Positions 48,501 to 60,929 of a DNA stretch of 64,000 nucleotides are shown piece after piece. This stretch comes from Scenedesmus sp. ARA3. Lineage: Eukaryota > Chlorophyta > Chlorophyceae > Sphaeropleales > Scenedesmaceae. The stretch is from the NCBI GenBank assembly GCA_004335835.1, contig RWJK01001126.1, forward strand, positions 1-64,000, given 5' to 3'. The notes below the pieces were generated by a model that did not search any database, was not told where the DNA came from, and saw only the letters and a list, made by a program, of their open reading frames with translations. Made by a program: the position numbers and the translations under genes. Numbering within the stretch: the first letter of the stretch is position 1; each line of letters opens with the position of its first letter.

Positions 48501-49899
48501 GTCACGATCCACCTCAGACCATCGCGCTGTACCTGCCGCACCAGTACCCAGGTCAGCCAACGCTATGCTTACCAGAAAGCGTTCACTGCAGATTTGCAGC
48601 TGTATCAGAAGAGTCAGCCAGCATGGAGCTCAAGACATGTTTTGCGCTGCATCAAGGCATTAGCTGCAAATGAAGTGCTTGCTTGTCGGCCCGTGCCTCA
48701 ATTGCAGCCTAAACACTCTGCCCACCAGGCATGGGGTGACTTGATGCATCAGCAGCTGTTGCAGGCAGACGACGTCAGCTGGCAAGACTGGCTGCAGCAC
48801 AGAACAGCGTAACAATCTGTGTGACTGCCCAGCTCCTGCGCCCTTGTTTGTTGTGGCCTCTGCATGACGCTGCTGCTGGCAGGTGATGGTGTTTATCCTT
48901 GTGCTACGCACCGATCTGACGGCCAGCAGCTATCAGCCATCACATGGGCCTTTGGCGTGGATGGCTTCACCAGGAAGCAGTTCCTATCAGGCCAGAATAT
49001 AGACCTTGACAGCAGTGAGCAGCGGCTGCAGATCTACAGGCCACGCAGGCTGCAGCCTGGGCAGGCCCCTGCATTAGATGACCCCAGCAGCAGAGCCAAT
49101 TCATACCTCTGGCTGCGGCTGGTCAGGTCCCCTGTGATGACAGCACGCATGCAGCAGCAGCAGCAGCAGCAGTCTCTGCTGCCAAACCAGAGGAGCAGTC
49201 AGACACAGCAGCAGCAACAGCAGCAGCAGCATAAGCGATCACATAAAGGTGTCTCTTCGCTGCATGCACATCAGTCACTGCACCATGGTCAGCAAGGTAG
49301 GCAGATCTCCCAGCAACAGCAGCAGCAGCAGCAGCAGGAATGGCCTTAGCAACGGCAGCAGGAGCAGCAGCAGAAGCAGTGCTAGCTCTCTGCATCTGAA
49401 CCAGCTGCAGCTCAGTGTAGATGTGCTCAGGTTTGAGCCCACCAAGTCCTTCACACACTACAGCAAGACCACCAAAATCCCAGTCAGCCGCTACGAGCTT
49501 TATGCGGTCAGCTGTGAGCAGTTGCAGCTGCCTTCCCTGGAGCTGCCAGGCACCTGGGAGTCTTTCTATGCTTCACCCACTGGCAGCAGCAGCAGCACAG
49601 CCAGAAGCAGCTGCTGCTTGGTATCAGCTGGTAGGCAGCTGAGCGAGGAGCAGTTAGCTGAGGCAGATCGGCTGCTGCAGCTGCTGCCTGGTGCCTGCAG
49701 CATGATTACACCAGCGGTTGATGCTGCAGTGCAATCAGATGCAGCAGCTAGAGGTCCAAAGCCGGTTGTCAATGCTGCTGTACAGGCTTGGCCTCGCAGC
49801 CCGCTTGGAAGGGGCAAGCCATCACCTGCGGTGGCATCAGCAAATGGTCATGTACACCTGATGCTGGGCGCTAGCCGTACAGCAGCTGCCACTGGGTGT

Positions 49900-49948
<49 letters not shown>

Positions 49949-50566
49949 TCAAGCAGCAACGGCCGCCTCTGTCAACAGCCGAGGCAGCGCGTGCTGTGCA
50001 CAAGCTGCTGCTCTCCTGGGCTGACGGTGACCTGCTGGACGCAGCCGTGGCTCTCTGTGCTGCTGTGAGTTGGCGGCCGTGCACAGTTTGCAGCCAGTGT
50101 GGGCAATGCTAGTTTCATGTTTGATGCTTGTTGGTGACCGACCCTCGTAGCAGCCTTTCATGAAGCTGGGCTGTTTGGCAGATGCTACACCAGGATGTGA
50201 AGTTTACGTGAGCTTCGCAAGATGACTGCATGCATCAGCGGTCCCGATGCTGGGCACATGCTGCAGCACCCTGCACTTCATGCATGCCTGCCAGCTGGAT
50301 GCATTGGCTGCCAGCAACCGCCATCACTGCTCTGCTGCACATCAACACATGTGCAACTTGTCACCATGTTTTTGCGGGTACTATTGTGATGTTGCACGCA
50401 GGTCTGTGGCTGCAGCGATGTGCGTGCAGCAGCAGCAATGCGGCAGCAGTGGCCCTGCACCTGGGCAGCACTGTTCACATGCGCAGCCCGGCTGCATGAT
50501 CAAGGTGCTGCCAACAGGCTGACGCACCTCCTGCTACTGCATCATCATCATCACCATCATCACCAT

Positions 50567-50610
<44 letters not shown>

Positions 50611-53600
50611 CACATCGAGCATCTGCATGAGTGCCGCTGCAGTTGTAACTGAAGCAGTGCGCATTTGCAGCATCACTGGCATCCTGCGCTGCTGTCCTGG
50701 CGTGGTGCTCACCGTGTGGGCATATCTGCTGCAGCAGCAGCAGCAGCAGCCGCTGCCACAGCAGCAGCAGCATGCCGAACAGGGTGCTGCAGATGTGCTC
50801 AGCAGCTGCACAGATGGAGTGCTGCTTGAGCTGGTGCTGGCTGTGATGAGGAGCGCTGGCAGCGCCCCTGAGCTTGCAGGTGAGGCACCCAGTGCTCCAG
50901 CAGGTGCATTCAGCACAGTCGTGCATTCCAATACAACTGAATCTATTGCACAGCATGGCTATCCTTTAAGCATGGCAATTGAACCCACCTGTGCGCCGTG
51001 CACTGCTGGCATGCTTGCTGCAGGCCCCGTTCTGCGGCACCTGCTGGCTAGCCCCTCCTTTGTGTGGTCTCCCGCAAGGGTGGCAGAGCTCATGCAGGCA
51101 GTTGTAACACAGTGTCCCAACAGAGAGCAAGCCGAATGTGTACTGCTCCCTTGCATTGCGGCTGCAGCAGCAGCAGCAGCAGCAGCAGCACAAGCAAGAG
51201 ACAATGTGGTTGCTGCTGCACAGCAGCAGCACACTGCAGCACTGACAGGGACCCCTGCAGCAAGCAGCTACCAGCTACAATTCAGCCATGCACTAACAGT
51301 GGAAATGATGCAGAAGCTGCACAGCAGCTCAACCTCTGCGGCAGATCAACCAGCAACAGCTGGCTTGCACAGCAGCAGCAGCAGCAGCACGGTGCTGCTG
51401 TCTGACCATATATCAGCTGCAGCTGGCAGGCAGGGCATGCAGCCACTAGCGCGGCAGCTGTCGCAGGGTGGGGGCAGGCTTGGTGGGCCGACAGCTGGCG
51501 GCCAAGGCAGTAGATGCAGCGGCATCTTCAATGCCAGGGCTGTGCAGGTCTCCGCTGCCGTCAGCGCCACAGCAGGAGCAGGAGCAGGCGCAGCAGCAGC
51601 AGCAGCAGCTGAAGGAGAAGAAGAGAGAAAGGAAGAAGCAGAAGAAGCGGCAGGAAAAGAAGAAAAAACAAAACAGTTCTGCAGCAGCGAGGAAGCTGCT
51701 GACGCTGCTGTTGAGGTGAAGTTGCAGCTGCATCTGCCTTGCACTGTAACATTCAGCGTGGACGGTGCAGCATCGCAGCTGCAGGTGGGAGACCTGGTGA
51801 GGTTGGCCAGCCAGGCAGCCGATGCAACACAGCTGCTTGACAGCAGGTTCAGCGTGGAAGGTATCGTGGTGCAGCTGGACAGGGGATCAAGCATGGAAGG
51901 TGTGGTGGTTGAGCTGCCATGGCAGCCCGTGGGCCTCACAGATCAGCCGTGGCAGCTGCACTGCCTGGGCAACCTGACGACATACAAGCGCTGCCTTGAG
52001 GGGCTGGCTGCACTGGCTGCGGGGGGCAGTACTTATGCAGCTGCCGTTGGGGCAGCAAGCGCAGCACCTGACCGTGTTCTGCAGCACATCATCACGGCAA
52101 GCTGGCAGTGGCAGCAAGACAGAGGGTGCATGTCTGTTGGTGAAGCAGATGCTGATGCATTAGTGCAGCAGCTGAAGGCATCTGGCGAGCAGGCTGTTGG
52201 GCAAGATGTGGTGCAGTGTGGAGTGAGCGATGCACAGCTGCAGGCGGTGTCAGGTGGGGCGCTGAACGCAGCGCAGGAGGCTGCGGTCAAAGCAGCAGCA
52301 GAGCAGCGGCTGACGCTGATATGGGGCCCTCCAGGAACTGGGAAGGTGGGTCGAGGATCCCTCACAGCTGTATCGGGTGATGCTGAAGCCTGCAGTGGGG
52401 TGTCCATCCTTACAGGCGTCTGCACTGGAGCCTGTAGCCTGCACCGTGAGCTTGCCTGCCTTGGACACCAGCACACCAGGGACTGCAGCGAAATCTGCAT
52501 ACCAAACATGTGCCCTGTGAGTCCTCTATTCAAACAATAATCAAACCGCAGGCAAACGTGCACACACCAGGGATTTCATGACGCGCGGGAAAACTTGTGC
52601 TGCTGCCCGTTGCATGCAGACGCACACCATTGTGCAGCTGCTGCGCGTCATGCTCTGTCAACAGCAGGAAGGCACCCGCAGCAGCCACCCCATCCTGGTG
52701 TGTACTGAGACGCACACAGCGACCGACAACATACTTTCCAAGCTGATTGCATCCAGCAAAACTGCTGGGGCTGCTGCTGCTGCTGCTGGAGGGGAGGCCA
52801 GGCACAGAGCGGCAGGGCTGAGGGTTGAAAAAGAAGAGCTGCTGCGCATCGGGGATGTGGGGAGGGTGACTCCAGAGCTGAGGAGGTACCGTGTGGCAGA
52901 ATATGCACGTTGCCACAACTTACTTTGCATTTTTGGCCTGGGCTCAAGGTCTGCAAGTCTGTTATCTATAACACTCTGGTTTAGAGATGCATTTAAACTC
53001 AGCTGTCATTTGAGGGCAGCTACTTCATGTAAAATGGCGTTACAGTAGTGGGCTGACACGTTTTCAAAATGCACATACTGCGAGTTTCAACTCATCATCA
53101 TCATGCACTTTTGTGGTGCTGCATGTAAGCATCGACTTCCTGATGTCTGTAACATGCCTAATACGGCTGATCATGCGTTGTGGCCAGTACTTTGGCACTC
53201 CGAGACTCCCGCAAGCTACGGCAGGGACGTTGCTTTATATGATGTGTGCTGCCCGCTGCTATTTCATTGCCTGCTGCAGCTGCACGCTTTACGCCCTTGG
53301 TGATAAGCTGACCAACGCAGCTGGCTTCCTGGACATGAAGAAAGTGCGAGCTGAGCTGGCCAGCAAGCGCGTGGTGTTCGCTACTTGCGCTGCTGCTGGC
53401 GCCAGCATCCTGCAGGCAGCAGGCGTCCAGTTCAACACTGTCATTGTGGATGAGGCAACGCAGGTGAGGGTCATCTCATGTTGCAGACGTTCAACCCAAT
53501 GCATCGGCTGCGACACAGAAGCACCAAAGTGGACACTGTTGTGCCATGCCACAGTGTTTGGTGCGGGAACCGCCTACCCTTGTGCATGCAGCAGGATGGA

Positions 53601-55458
53601 TGCAGTGTGCATGGCGGCAGCTGGGAGCATGCCGTATGCAACATATTTTGTGTGCACTCTGACGCTGTCACGACCAACCCCAAAGTGCCCACACTGTGTG
53701 CTGAGCACGTGTGCCTGATTCTGTTGCTGCTTCTGCACGAATATGGCTGTGCGGCAACCTGCCACCTGCAGGTGCTGGAGCCCTGCTGCCTGCTGCCGGT
53801 GCTCCTGGGGCCGGCGCAGCAGCTGGTGCTGGTGGGCGACCACAAGCAACTGGGTCCCTGCGTCAGCGCAGCAACTGAGGGATATGGCTTGAAGGTGAGG
53901 GTGATTCCTCCATGCAAGCAGCATGTGGTGTCCATTTCTGGCATGCAGTGGAGGGAAACTGCGAGTGACAAGCAGTGTTCTCTTAAACCAACTGTTGGAC
54001 TTCAACTCACTTGCTTGAAACGCTATACCCAGACCACACATCACAGCCGTCGCCAAGAAGGAGCAGTAATATGCGCCCTGCTGGCTGCTGTTGTATGCTA
54101 GCAGCGTGTGCTGCTGTAGTTGCACCGTGCCTGTTGAAAGCGCACCCTCTGGCAGTCACGCCTGTGCAGCATTGTGTGCCCTTCACCCTTAGAGGCTCGC
54201 GCACTTGCTGTCTGTACGCGCAGGAGTCATTGTTTGAGCGGCTGCTGGCGTGTGGGGCTGCAGAGCCGCACATGCTGACCACGCAGTACCGCATGCACCC
54301 AGGCATAGCAGCACTGCCCTCAGACTGCTTCTATGGGGGACTGCTGGACACCCACTACAGTAACCAGGTGAGACATGCTGGAAGAGTGTTTCTCAGTTTC
54401 CCGGCACAAGCTTGACACTGTCAATTGCACCTGAACCTGAAAATCAGATCAACATTGGCTGCAGCATCAAAAGGTATCACCTGTGTTGTGCATGTGCCAC
54501 TCTTGCTGTACTGTACAGTCCTGCCCCACACTGGGGCCCTGCCTGCAGCCCGGCATCTCCCTCGTCGATGTCGAGGGCAGGGAAACCGCAGCAGGCTCCA
54601 GCTGGCTCAACAGAGACGAAGCTCAGGCTGTGGCACGAATCCTGCGACAGCTGCTGAGCCCAAAAGGCGATGGCAGCGGCAGCAGCAGCAGCAGTGTACT
54701 GGTGGCCAGAGGCATTGGCATCATCACACCCTACAAAGCCATGGTGCAGGAGTTGTGCAGCGTGATGGCTCGGGTGCCAGGTGCAGGGGAGGTGGAGGTC
54801 AACACAGTGGAAGCATTCCAGGTGCTTCTAGAGCATGTGCATACACTCTGGATGGGACCAATCAATCACCAAAACATTCAATGATGGACATGGTAGCTGC
54901 AACACATGCCGTGTCATTGTTGTGCTGCGTGTGAACCAGCGGGTCATGCCATACCATGGCCGGTCTGTCGACCAGCTGGATCAGCCTGCGGCGGCATTGC
55001 AGCTTGCATCAGCTTGCCTTGCGCAGCCATAACACAAGAACAGGTGCATTATCCTGAAGTGCGCAGTTGCACTGCATGTCAGAAGTTCAAATGGTCAGCA
55101 TGGTGCATTACACATGTAGGGTGACACATGAACAGCAAGATCCATTTGGACCCGTGACAGTATGCCACATGCATACTCATCTATACCTGCATGCATTGGG
55201 CGCTTGCTGCTGCCACCGACGCTGCCGATCTTGCCACTGCAGGGGCGTGAGAAGGACGTTGTCATCTTCTGCTCTGTGCGCTGCAACAGTGGCGGCAGGC
55301 TGGGCTTTGTCGCTGATGCGCGGCGCCTCAATGTGGCCGTCACGCGCGCCAGACATGCGCTGGTGCTGGTCGGCAGCCGCAGGACGCTGGCTGCGGATGA
55401 GCTCTGGGCGCAGTGGGTGTGCAACACCAGCTGCAGGGACCTGAGGCTGGAGAGCTAG
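43117..55458 (+). CDS. RNA-dependent RNA polymerase fused to a UPF1-like SF1 RNA helicase
   Basis: Nineteen exons: 43117-43662, 43898-44099, 44388-44620, 44953-45306, 45624-46214, 46430-46565, 46962-47154, 47302-47848, 48088-48223, 48420-48551, 48883-49133, 49411-50064, 50402-52345, 52620-52885, 53280-53463, 53772-53894, 54224-54367, 54519-54821 and 55243-55458. They total 7,155 nt (2,384 residues); every junction keeps phase. The N-terminal half is a cellular RdRP: GVIINGEHYYFVGSSAGQLR, SLPYKVGFLNQQFVLLLSAL, LLEYGQAFFQPTM and catalytic GDYDGDQFFVCWDERLI (DYDGD at 689-693). The C-terminal half is an SF1 helicase: GPPGTGK-T (1967-1974), DEATQ (2119-2123), VGDHKQLGP, TTQYRMHP, GREKDVVIF and NVAVTRARHALVLVG. 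The halves are joined by a phase-0 intron and a His/Gln linker. Predicted role: double-stranded RNA synthesis and unwinding in RNA silencing. The start, intron 49134-49410 and acceptor 54519 (alternative 54549) are least sure. Two adjacent genes remain possible. Confidence 0.78.
49907..49948 (+). repeat. CAG microsatellite coding poly-Gln, ~14 units
   Basis: An in-frame CAG run in exon 49411-50064 of the RdRP-helicase gene, near the junction between the polymerase and helicase halves. Confidence 0.9.
50402..55458 (+). other. Helicase half of the RdRP-helicase gene
   Basis: This part is listed separately because it could be a gene of its own. Its first exon (50402-52345) opens in phase 0 directly from an acceptor. 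It begins with ordinary sequence and a His9/Gln14 run. An Ala/Glu/Lys block follows near 51600-51680, then a beta-rich segment (LHLPCTVTFSVDGAASQLQV) like the domain before the first RecA fold of UPF1-type helicases. No convincing own start codon or promoter was seen between 50065 and 50401. Confidence 0.6.
50538..50609 (+). repeat. His/Gln-coding repeat at the polymerase-helicase junction
   Basis: CAT/CAC codons for nine His are followed by about fourteen CAG codons for Gln, all in frame in exon 50402-52345. It looks like a flexible, length-variable linker. Confidence 0.85.
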
Positions 55459-57110
55459 CACGCTGGCCTGCTTTACTTGATACACTGTTTGGTTGGGACG
55501 TCAGCAGGTGGTTGCTGCCACTATTCAGCGCTCATCACCGGGTGTGCAGTAACGGTAGTGGAGCATGTGGGCACACGGGCGAGATGCTTGGCAGACCCAT
55601 GAATGGGCCGGATATTTCGACACGGGTAACGCTGTATGCTTTCGAGGTGTTGCAATTTAAAGCAGTGCACTTCACTTTGACAGTGCCAGGCAGGCAGCGT
55701 ACGCTACATTGCTTTACGCAGTACTGCTGCACGCATGCGCGCTGCATGATAAGCAGCAACTGTCTGAACACATTTCGGCATCAACAGCGGCTTACAGTAC
55801 ACCACGAGGGTGCATACATGACAGCCTTCTACCATCAACTTTAGTATCAACTTCAATGTCAGAGACACTCATGAAGCACATAACCAATGCAGGCCCGGCT
55901 CCCAGCATGTCAGGCAGCACATGCCGTAAGGGCCTGCAGGCAATGCACCTGCACAGCAACAGCCGCGTCTGCGTCTGCCGCATCAGCTGCAGCAGCATGC
56001 TTTGCTAGAGTTCCGTTGTTGACGTCACATACGTGCTGGTGGTGCAGCCTGCGGCCGCGAGGCCTTGCCCCGGGGCACTACACTGTACCACATGTCACCA
56101 CACAACCCCTCTGTACCACATGTCACCACACAACCCCTCTGTACCACATGTCACCACACAACCCCTCTGTACCACATGTCACCACACAACCCCTCTGTAC
56201 CGCTGCGGTGGAGGGTGAGGTGCATGAGCAGCACACACGGCCAACCAGGCGACGCACTGAAGTAAGCAGCAGCGGTGGGCAGGCCCGAAGGCTCTGCCGC
56301 ACGAAAAGCTTACATGTACAAATGTACACAAGGATGATGACCACAAGGCTGATCAATAAACCCTACCCATCATCAACGGCATCCCGCAAACACACGTGCT
56401 GCAAGCAACCAACAAGCCCTGACCCTGCTGTCAACATATACCGATACTTGAACAGGGTGCAGCAGCACAGATGCACAGAGCACTGAACACACAACACACT
56501 GCAGATCAGGTAACACAGCAATACTGGCAAGCCGCGCTGATTGCATCTACCTAGCACTACGCTAAATGCATCTGCCTGACGCAGCGTAGCCCTGACCGGC
56601 ATACCCCCCAACCACCGCGCGGTTTGCAGTCTTGAAGCACCACAATGTGACAAACCAGTGACGTCGCAGTTAGTAGCAAATGTGACTACAAGGTTTTCCA
56701 CAACAACGCTGTGCACTGCAAACCCCATTTCCTGAAAAGCGGCACATCTGGCACTTCAACAGGCGTGCTACTGTACTTGTCACGAACTGGCGGCAAGCCT
56801 GCTTGTATATCCACATGCGCAGCAACAGCACGGCAAGCCCACACCTGCTGAAGTGCAGCAGTAACCTACACCCCCTTCATTTATCAATCGAGTGCCAAGG
56901 GCAATGGCCCAAACAGCACGCGCCCACCTTCCCATACCCATCTCTCATACTGGCACTACACACGTCCACCACATGTGACCACACTCATGCATACAGGTTG
57001 CTGCACTCGCAAGCCCCAGCCGCCCAGCAAGCTCCCTGAAAGACATAACCCACTCATCACGCAGTGGACCGCGTCAACCAGCACGCCAACTCACTTCCTC
57101 ATACGACACA
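55459..57110. other. Convergent intergenic region
   Basis: The RdRP-helicase and PAO-like genes end toward each other here. Apart from a 28-bp tandem repeat at 56088-56199, I see no gene or structured element. Confidence 0.5.
56088..56199. repeat. 28-bp tandem repeat, four copies
   Basis: Four head-to-tail copies of a 28-bp unit starting CCACATGTCACCACACAACC, without spacers and essentially identical. It lies between two convergent gene ends. The absence of unique spacers rules out a CRISPR array. Confidence 0.95.
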
Positions 57111-58382
57111 TCAGAAAGCCGGCCGTGTGAACTCGCGGTAGTGGAACAGACCCTCCAACTTCTTTGCAACCACATGCACGCCAGCAGCCGCCAGCCCCAG
57201 CAGCAGCAGCGGCCCAGCCAGCCCAAACAGCTGCCCACCAGCACCCGCCACACCCAGCAGCCAGCCCGGCACAGCAGCAGGCGACAGCGCCGCAGTGGCA
57301 CGCACTGATGCCGCCAGGCATGCGGCTGCAAGTGCGGCGACCGCGGTAACTAGCGCAGCTGCGGCAACGGCCTGTGTCTTGGACAGTGCCGCCTTGCAGT
57401 GGCTGCAGTGCTGCACGTGCTGGCTGTAGCGGTCCATGGCCTGGCGGGGTGTGAGGTTGAGGTTGGCCAGGATAGTGGAGGCACCCTGCAGCAGCAGCAG
57501 CAGCAGAGGCAACACCACCAGCATGTGGGTGGCAAAGCATGGACGGATTTGCGTTACAACGAGGCAAACAACGTGTGCTGCACAGCCCGGCCACCTGGGA
57601 GGCTTGGCGCCAAGCGCATGGACTCTCAGCACATGCTTGGAGGCCAGGCATTTCAATCAACCTCGTTCTGGTTGACAGTCAAGCAGCAACACGTTGTGTT
57701 GCACATGCACCCTCAGGCAGCGCCGCAGCAGCGCACCACACACCTGCATGTGCTCAGGGAAGGGGATGCCGCCGCTTGCGTGGCTCTCCATCCACTTGCG
57801 CATGGCCACAATCGCGGCGTCAGCACGCGTGGGCGTGTAGTAACTCTTGCGCCAGTCGCCGCCCTCGGCAACATACCTGCGCAGCGCAGCACACATGGCA
57901 GCAGCCACGGCACTGTGGATGAGCACAGCTGCCCTGATCAGCACACGACTAGGGTTGCATGACCCACAATGTCACAGAAGCAGCTGACACACTCTGCTCA
58001 TCACACCGCTGCAGCAGCTGGCGTGACTTGAACGCTGCCTGCATTGGGAGGCGATAGCCCATGTGCAAGCTGCCATGGCTGGTAGCCGCCGCCACTGCAC
58101 GTCATTATCTGCCAGCTGTGAGCTGCTGACCCATGATGCTGACACATGGCGACTCATGCATGCTGAGCAGCGCTATCCTTGCTGCTGCTCCCAGGAACAC
58201 ATCATCGCCGGCACTCACTTCTTTGCTGCTGCTCCCAGGAACACATCATCGCCGGCAAAGAACTCAAAGCTGGCAGCAGCAGCAGCAGGCAGCAGCCGGC
58301 AGCAACATCAGGTGCGGACAAGAGCGCCTAGAGCAGCATCTCGGCTTCAACGGCTGATGTAAATATGCCGCTTTACAGGTGT

Positions 58383-58435
<53 letters not shown>

Positions 58436-60883
58436 CATTGCAATGCTGACACCAGCTGCAGCCTGCTTGCGGGCAGCCCGGGCATGGAGAACACAACTGC
58501 AGAGCTTATGCTTGACTTATCCGCTGAGCAGGACCGTACTTGCGGCTGGCTGTCTCAAACAGCTGCTGCTCGTATGTGTTTTTGGTCACAGGCTGGTGAC
58601 TAAGAATACATACGACCAGCAGCTGTTTGATATATATATCATTAATATATAGCGAACAAACAATCATCATCATCATATCATATAATATCATATATAATGT
58701 CATGTAAACGTAAAATCATACATATAATCAATATCAATCATCTAAAATCATCAGCAACTATTTGACATATATGCCCCCAGCGCTGCCCTGCCCCCAGNNN
58801 NNNNNNNNNNNNNNNNNNNNNNNNNNNNNNNNNNNNNNNNNNNNNNNNNTCCCCCTCACCCCAGGATGTGCTTCACCCAGGTGGGCATGGCGTTGGTGAA
58901 GAGGCTGGCGGTCTTCAGCGGCTGCATGTCCCTGTCAGCAACCCAGCTGGTGCCGTGCAGCCTGCGGCAGCAGCAGCAGCAACGCGGCAGCAGTGAGGAA
59001 GCCGTATAAGCTCTATGACCAGAACGCTGTGGCTGGCGCTATACATTTGCTGCATGTGCATATGGTGCTGGCACACGGTGCAGCACAGCAGCAACCCGAA
59101 ACGATCCAGACAGCAGCAAGCTGACAGCACAGCACAGCACGGCACAGCACAGCAAGCCGCACAAGACAGCGCTGGCCAGCCGCAGCCGCACCTGCACCAG
59201 CCGCACCTGCACCAGCCGCACCTGCACCAGCCGCACCTGCACCAGCCGCAGCCTCACCTGCACCAGCCCGGCTTTGTGGGTGCGATGTAGAAGATGAGCC
59301 CGCTCAGCACGTTGGGGTCCTCGCTGCCGGGGCGTGCATCGTCAGCGCCGCGTGACTTGCGCTGCTGCGGGCGCGGCTCAGGGTCGGGGCCGGGCTGCAG
59401 CCTGCGGGAACACATGCCAGTACCAGCAGCAACGGCAGTATGGCAAGCAGCACATGCTGGTTGAGAACTGATCATTGCTGGTTGAGATGGTGCAGAACAA
59501 CTTGCACAAAGAAGCACAGCTATGGGGGTTGGACGCACAGTGTGCATGTATGCGGCTGTGTGCAACCTGCGCTGTTTGCAGCTAGCCGCTTGCGGCCCAT
59601 CTAGCTACATGCACAGCCATGCACAACCAAATTTGCCTGGACCCTGCTGAGCCAGGTCTACCATGCTATGCGCTATGCGCTGTCCGCTGTGTGCTGTGCA
59701 ACCCCGCTCACGTCACGAGTGATGGCGGGTTGAAGTGGATGTAGCTGCCGCGCTTGTGAAGGTCGCTGGGCACCACCTGGTACACAAAGCCTGCGGGGCC
59801 GCGGTCCTCGTGCAGGCGCAGGTCCTGCGTCACAAACTTGGCTGCAGGCACATGAGACAGCAGCAACAGGCAGCAGCATAAGCTCACTGCGTGCACGCGT
59901 GCAGCATGGGTTGCTTGCAAGCCGACAGCTGTGAGCTGTAACATAATCACAAACCTCAGCAGGGAAACACATGCTGCTATTGATGGCTGGTCAAGTGTCC
60001 CAGAGCTGTCACGCCTTTGCTTGCACGGCATGCCACGGCCGCAGCCAACGAAGCACAGCACAAAGAAGCACAGCAGAAAGAAGCACATCACGAAGAAGCA
60101 CAGCACGCAGCGCGGGCCACTCACTTGCATCAAAGCCTGCCACGCCGTGGTGAGCCTGCGCAAACCATGCAGCAGCAGGCAGCATCAGCAACGGACAGCT
60201 CACTGTGACGTATTCATGCACATTACCTGCTTTGCGCCACATGATGGTCACCCAGTCAAGCGCTGAAGTGGCAAGCGTGTGAGGCGATGCATACCGACAT
60301 AGCTGTACTGTGCTGTGCTTTTGCTGTGGTGTTGCGTGCAGTACTGTGCTGTGTTCTCTTGCAAGCTGCCGAGTCAAGTGCTGCTGCTGGTGGTTCAGCA
60401 GCCAGCCAGCAAAGTCCACTCACAAAGTCCACGTGTGTGGGGTCCATCACGTTCTCCACGAAAAAGTCCCAGGAGTAGGGCAGGTCGCGCGTCTACGCGA
60501 GGTGCAGGGCAGGCGGCAGAAGCGAGCGGCAGTCGCAGCAGCATAGCACGAGGCACAGAAGCGCAGCAGGCTGGGAGCACAGCAGGTCGGCAGGCAGCAC
60601 TGAGGCAGGCAGCAACGAGGCACAGCAGGCGCAATGCAACAGGTGGCACGTGCGCCAGCGACAGCCTCATGATGGCTGCGCAGCAGGATAGGCTGCAGAC
60701 CAGTCGCTGCCACTGATGCACGGCCCAGCTGTTCAGCAGCTAACTGTCATAGCTGCCAGCTGCTGGCTTCTCCTACTCATTGCTGCTGCTGCTGCTGCTG
60801 CCAGGCGCTGCCCCTCACCATCCAGCGGCCCTGCAGCGGCACAAGCTTGTCGTCCTGCAGCTGAGGCAGCACAGGCACGGCTG

Positions 60884-60929
<46 letters not shown>

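Noticed and set aside
50538..50565. Poly-His tag suggesting vector contamination
   Set aside because: The His codons are mixed CAT/CAC, merge into a genomic CAG tract and lie in a long native exon.
54549..54821. Alternative shorter start of a helicase exon at a second CAG acceptor
   Set aside because: Both acceptors keep frame; 54519 was kept as the working model but the choice is not decided by sequence.
56088..56199. CRISPR-like repeat array
   Set aside because: Copies are directly abutting with no unique spacers, and the DNA is eukaryotic nuclear.
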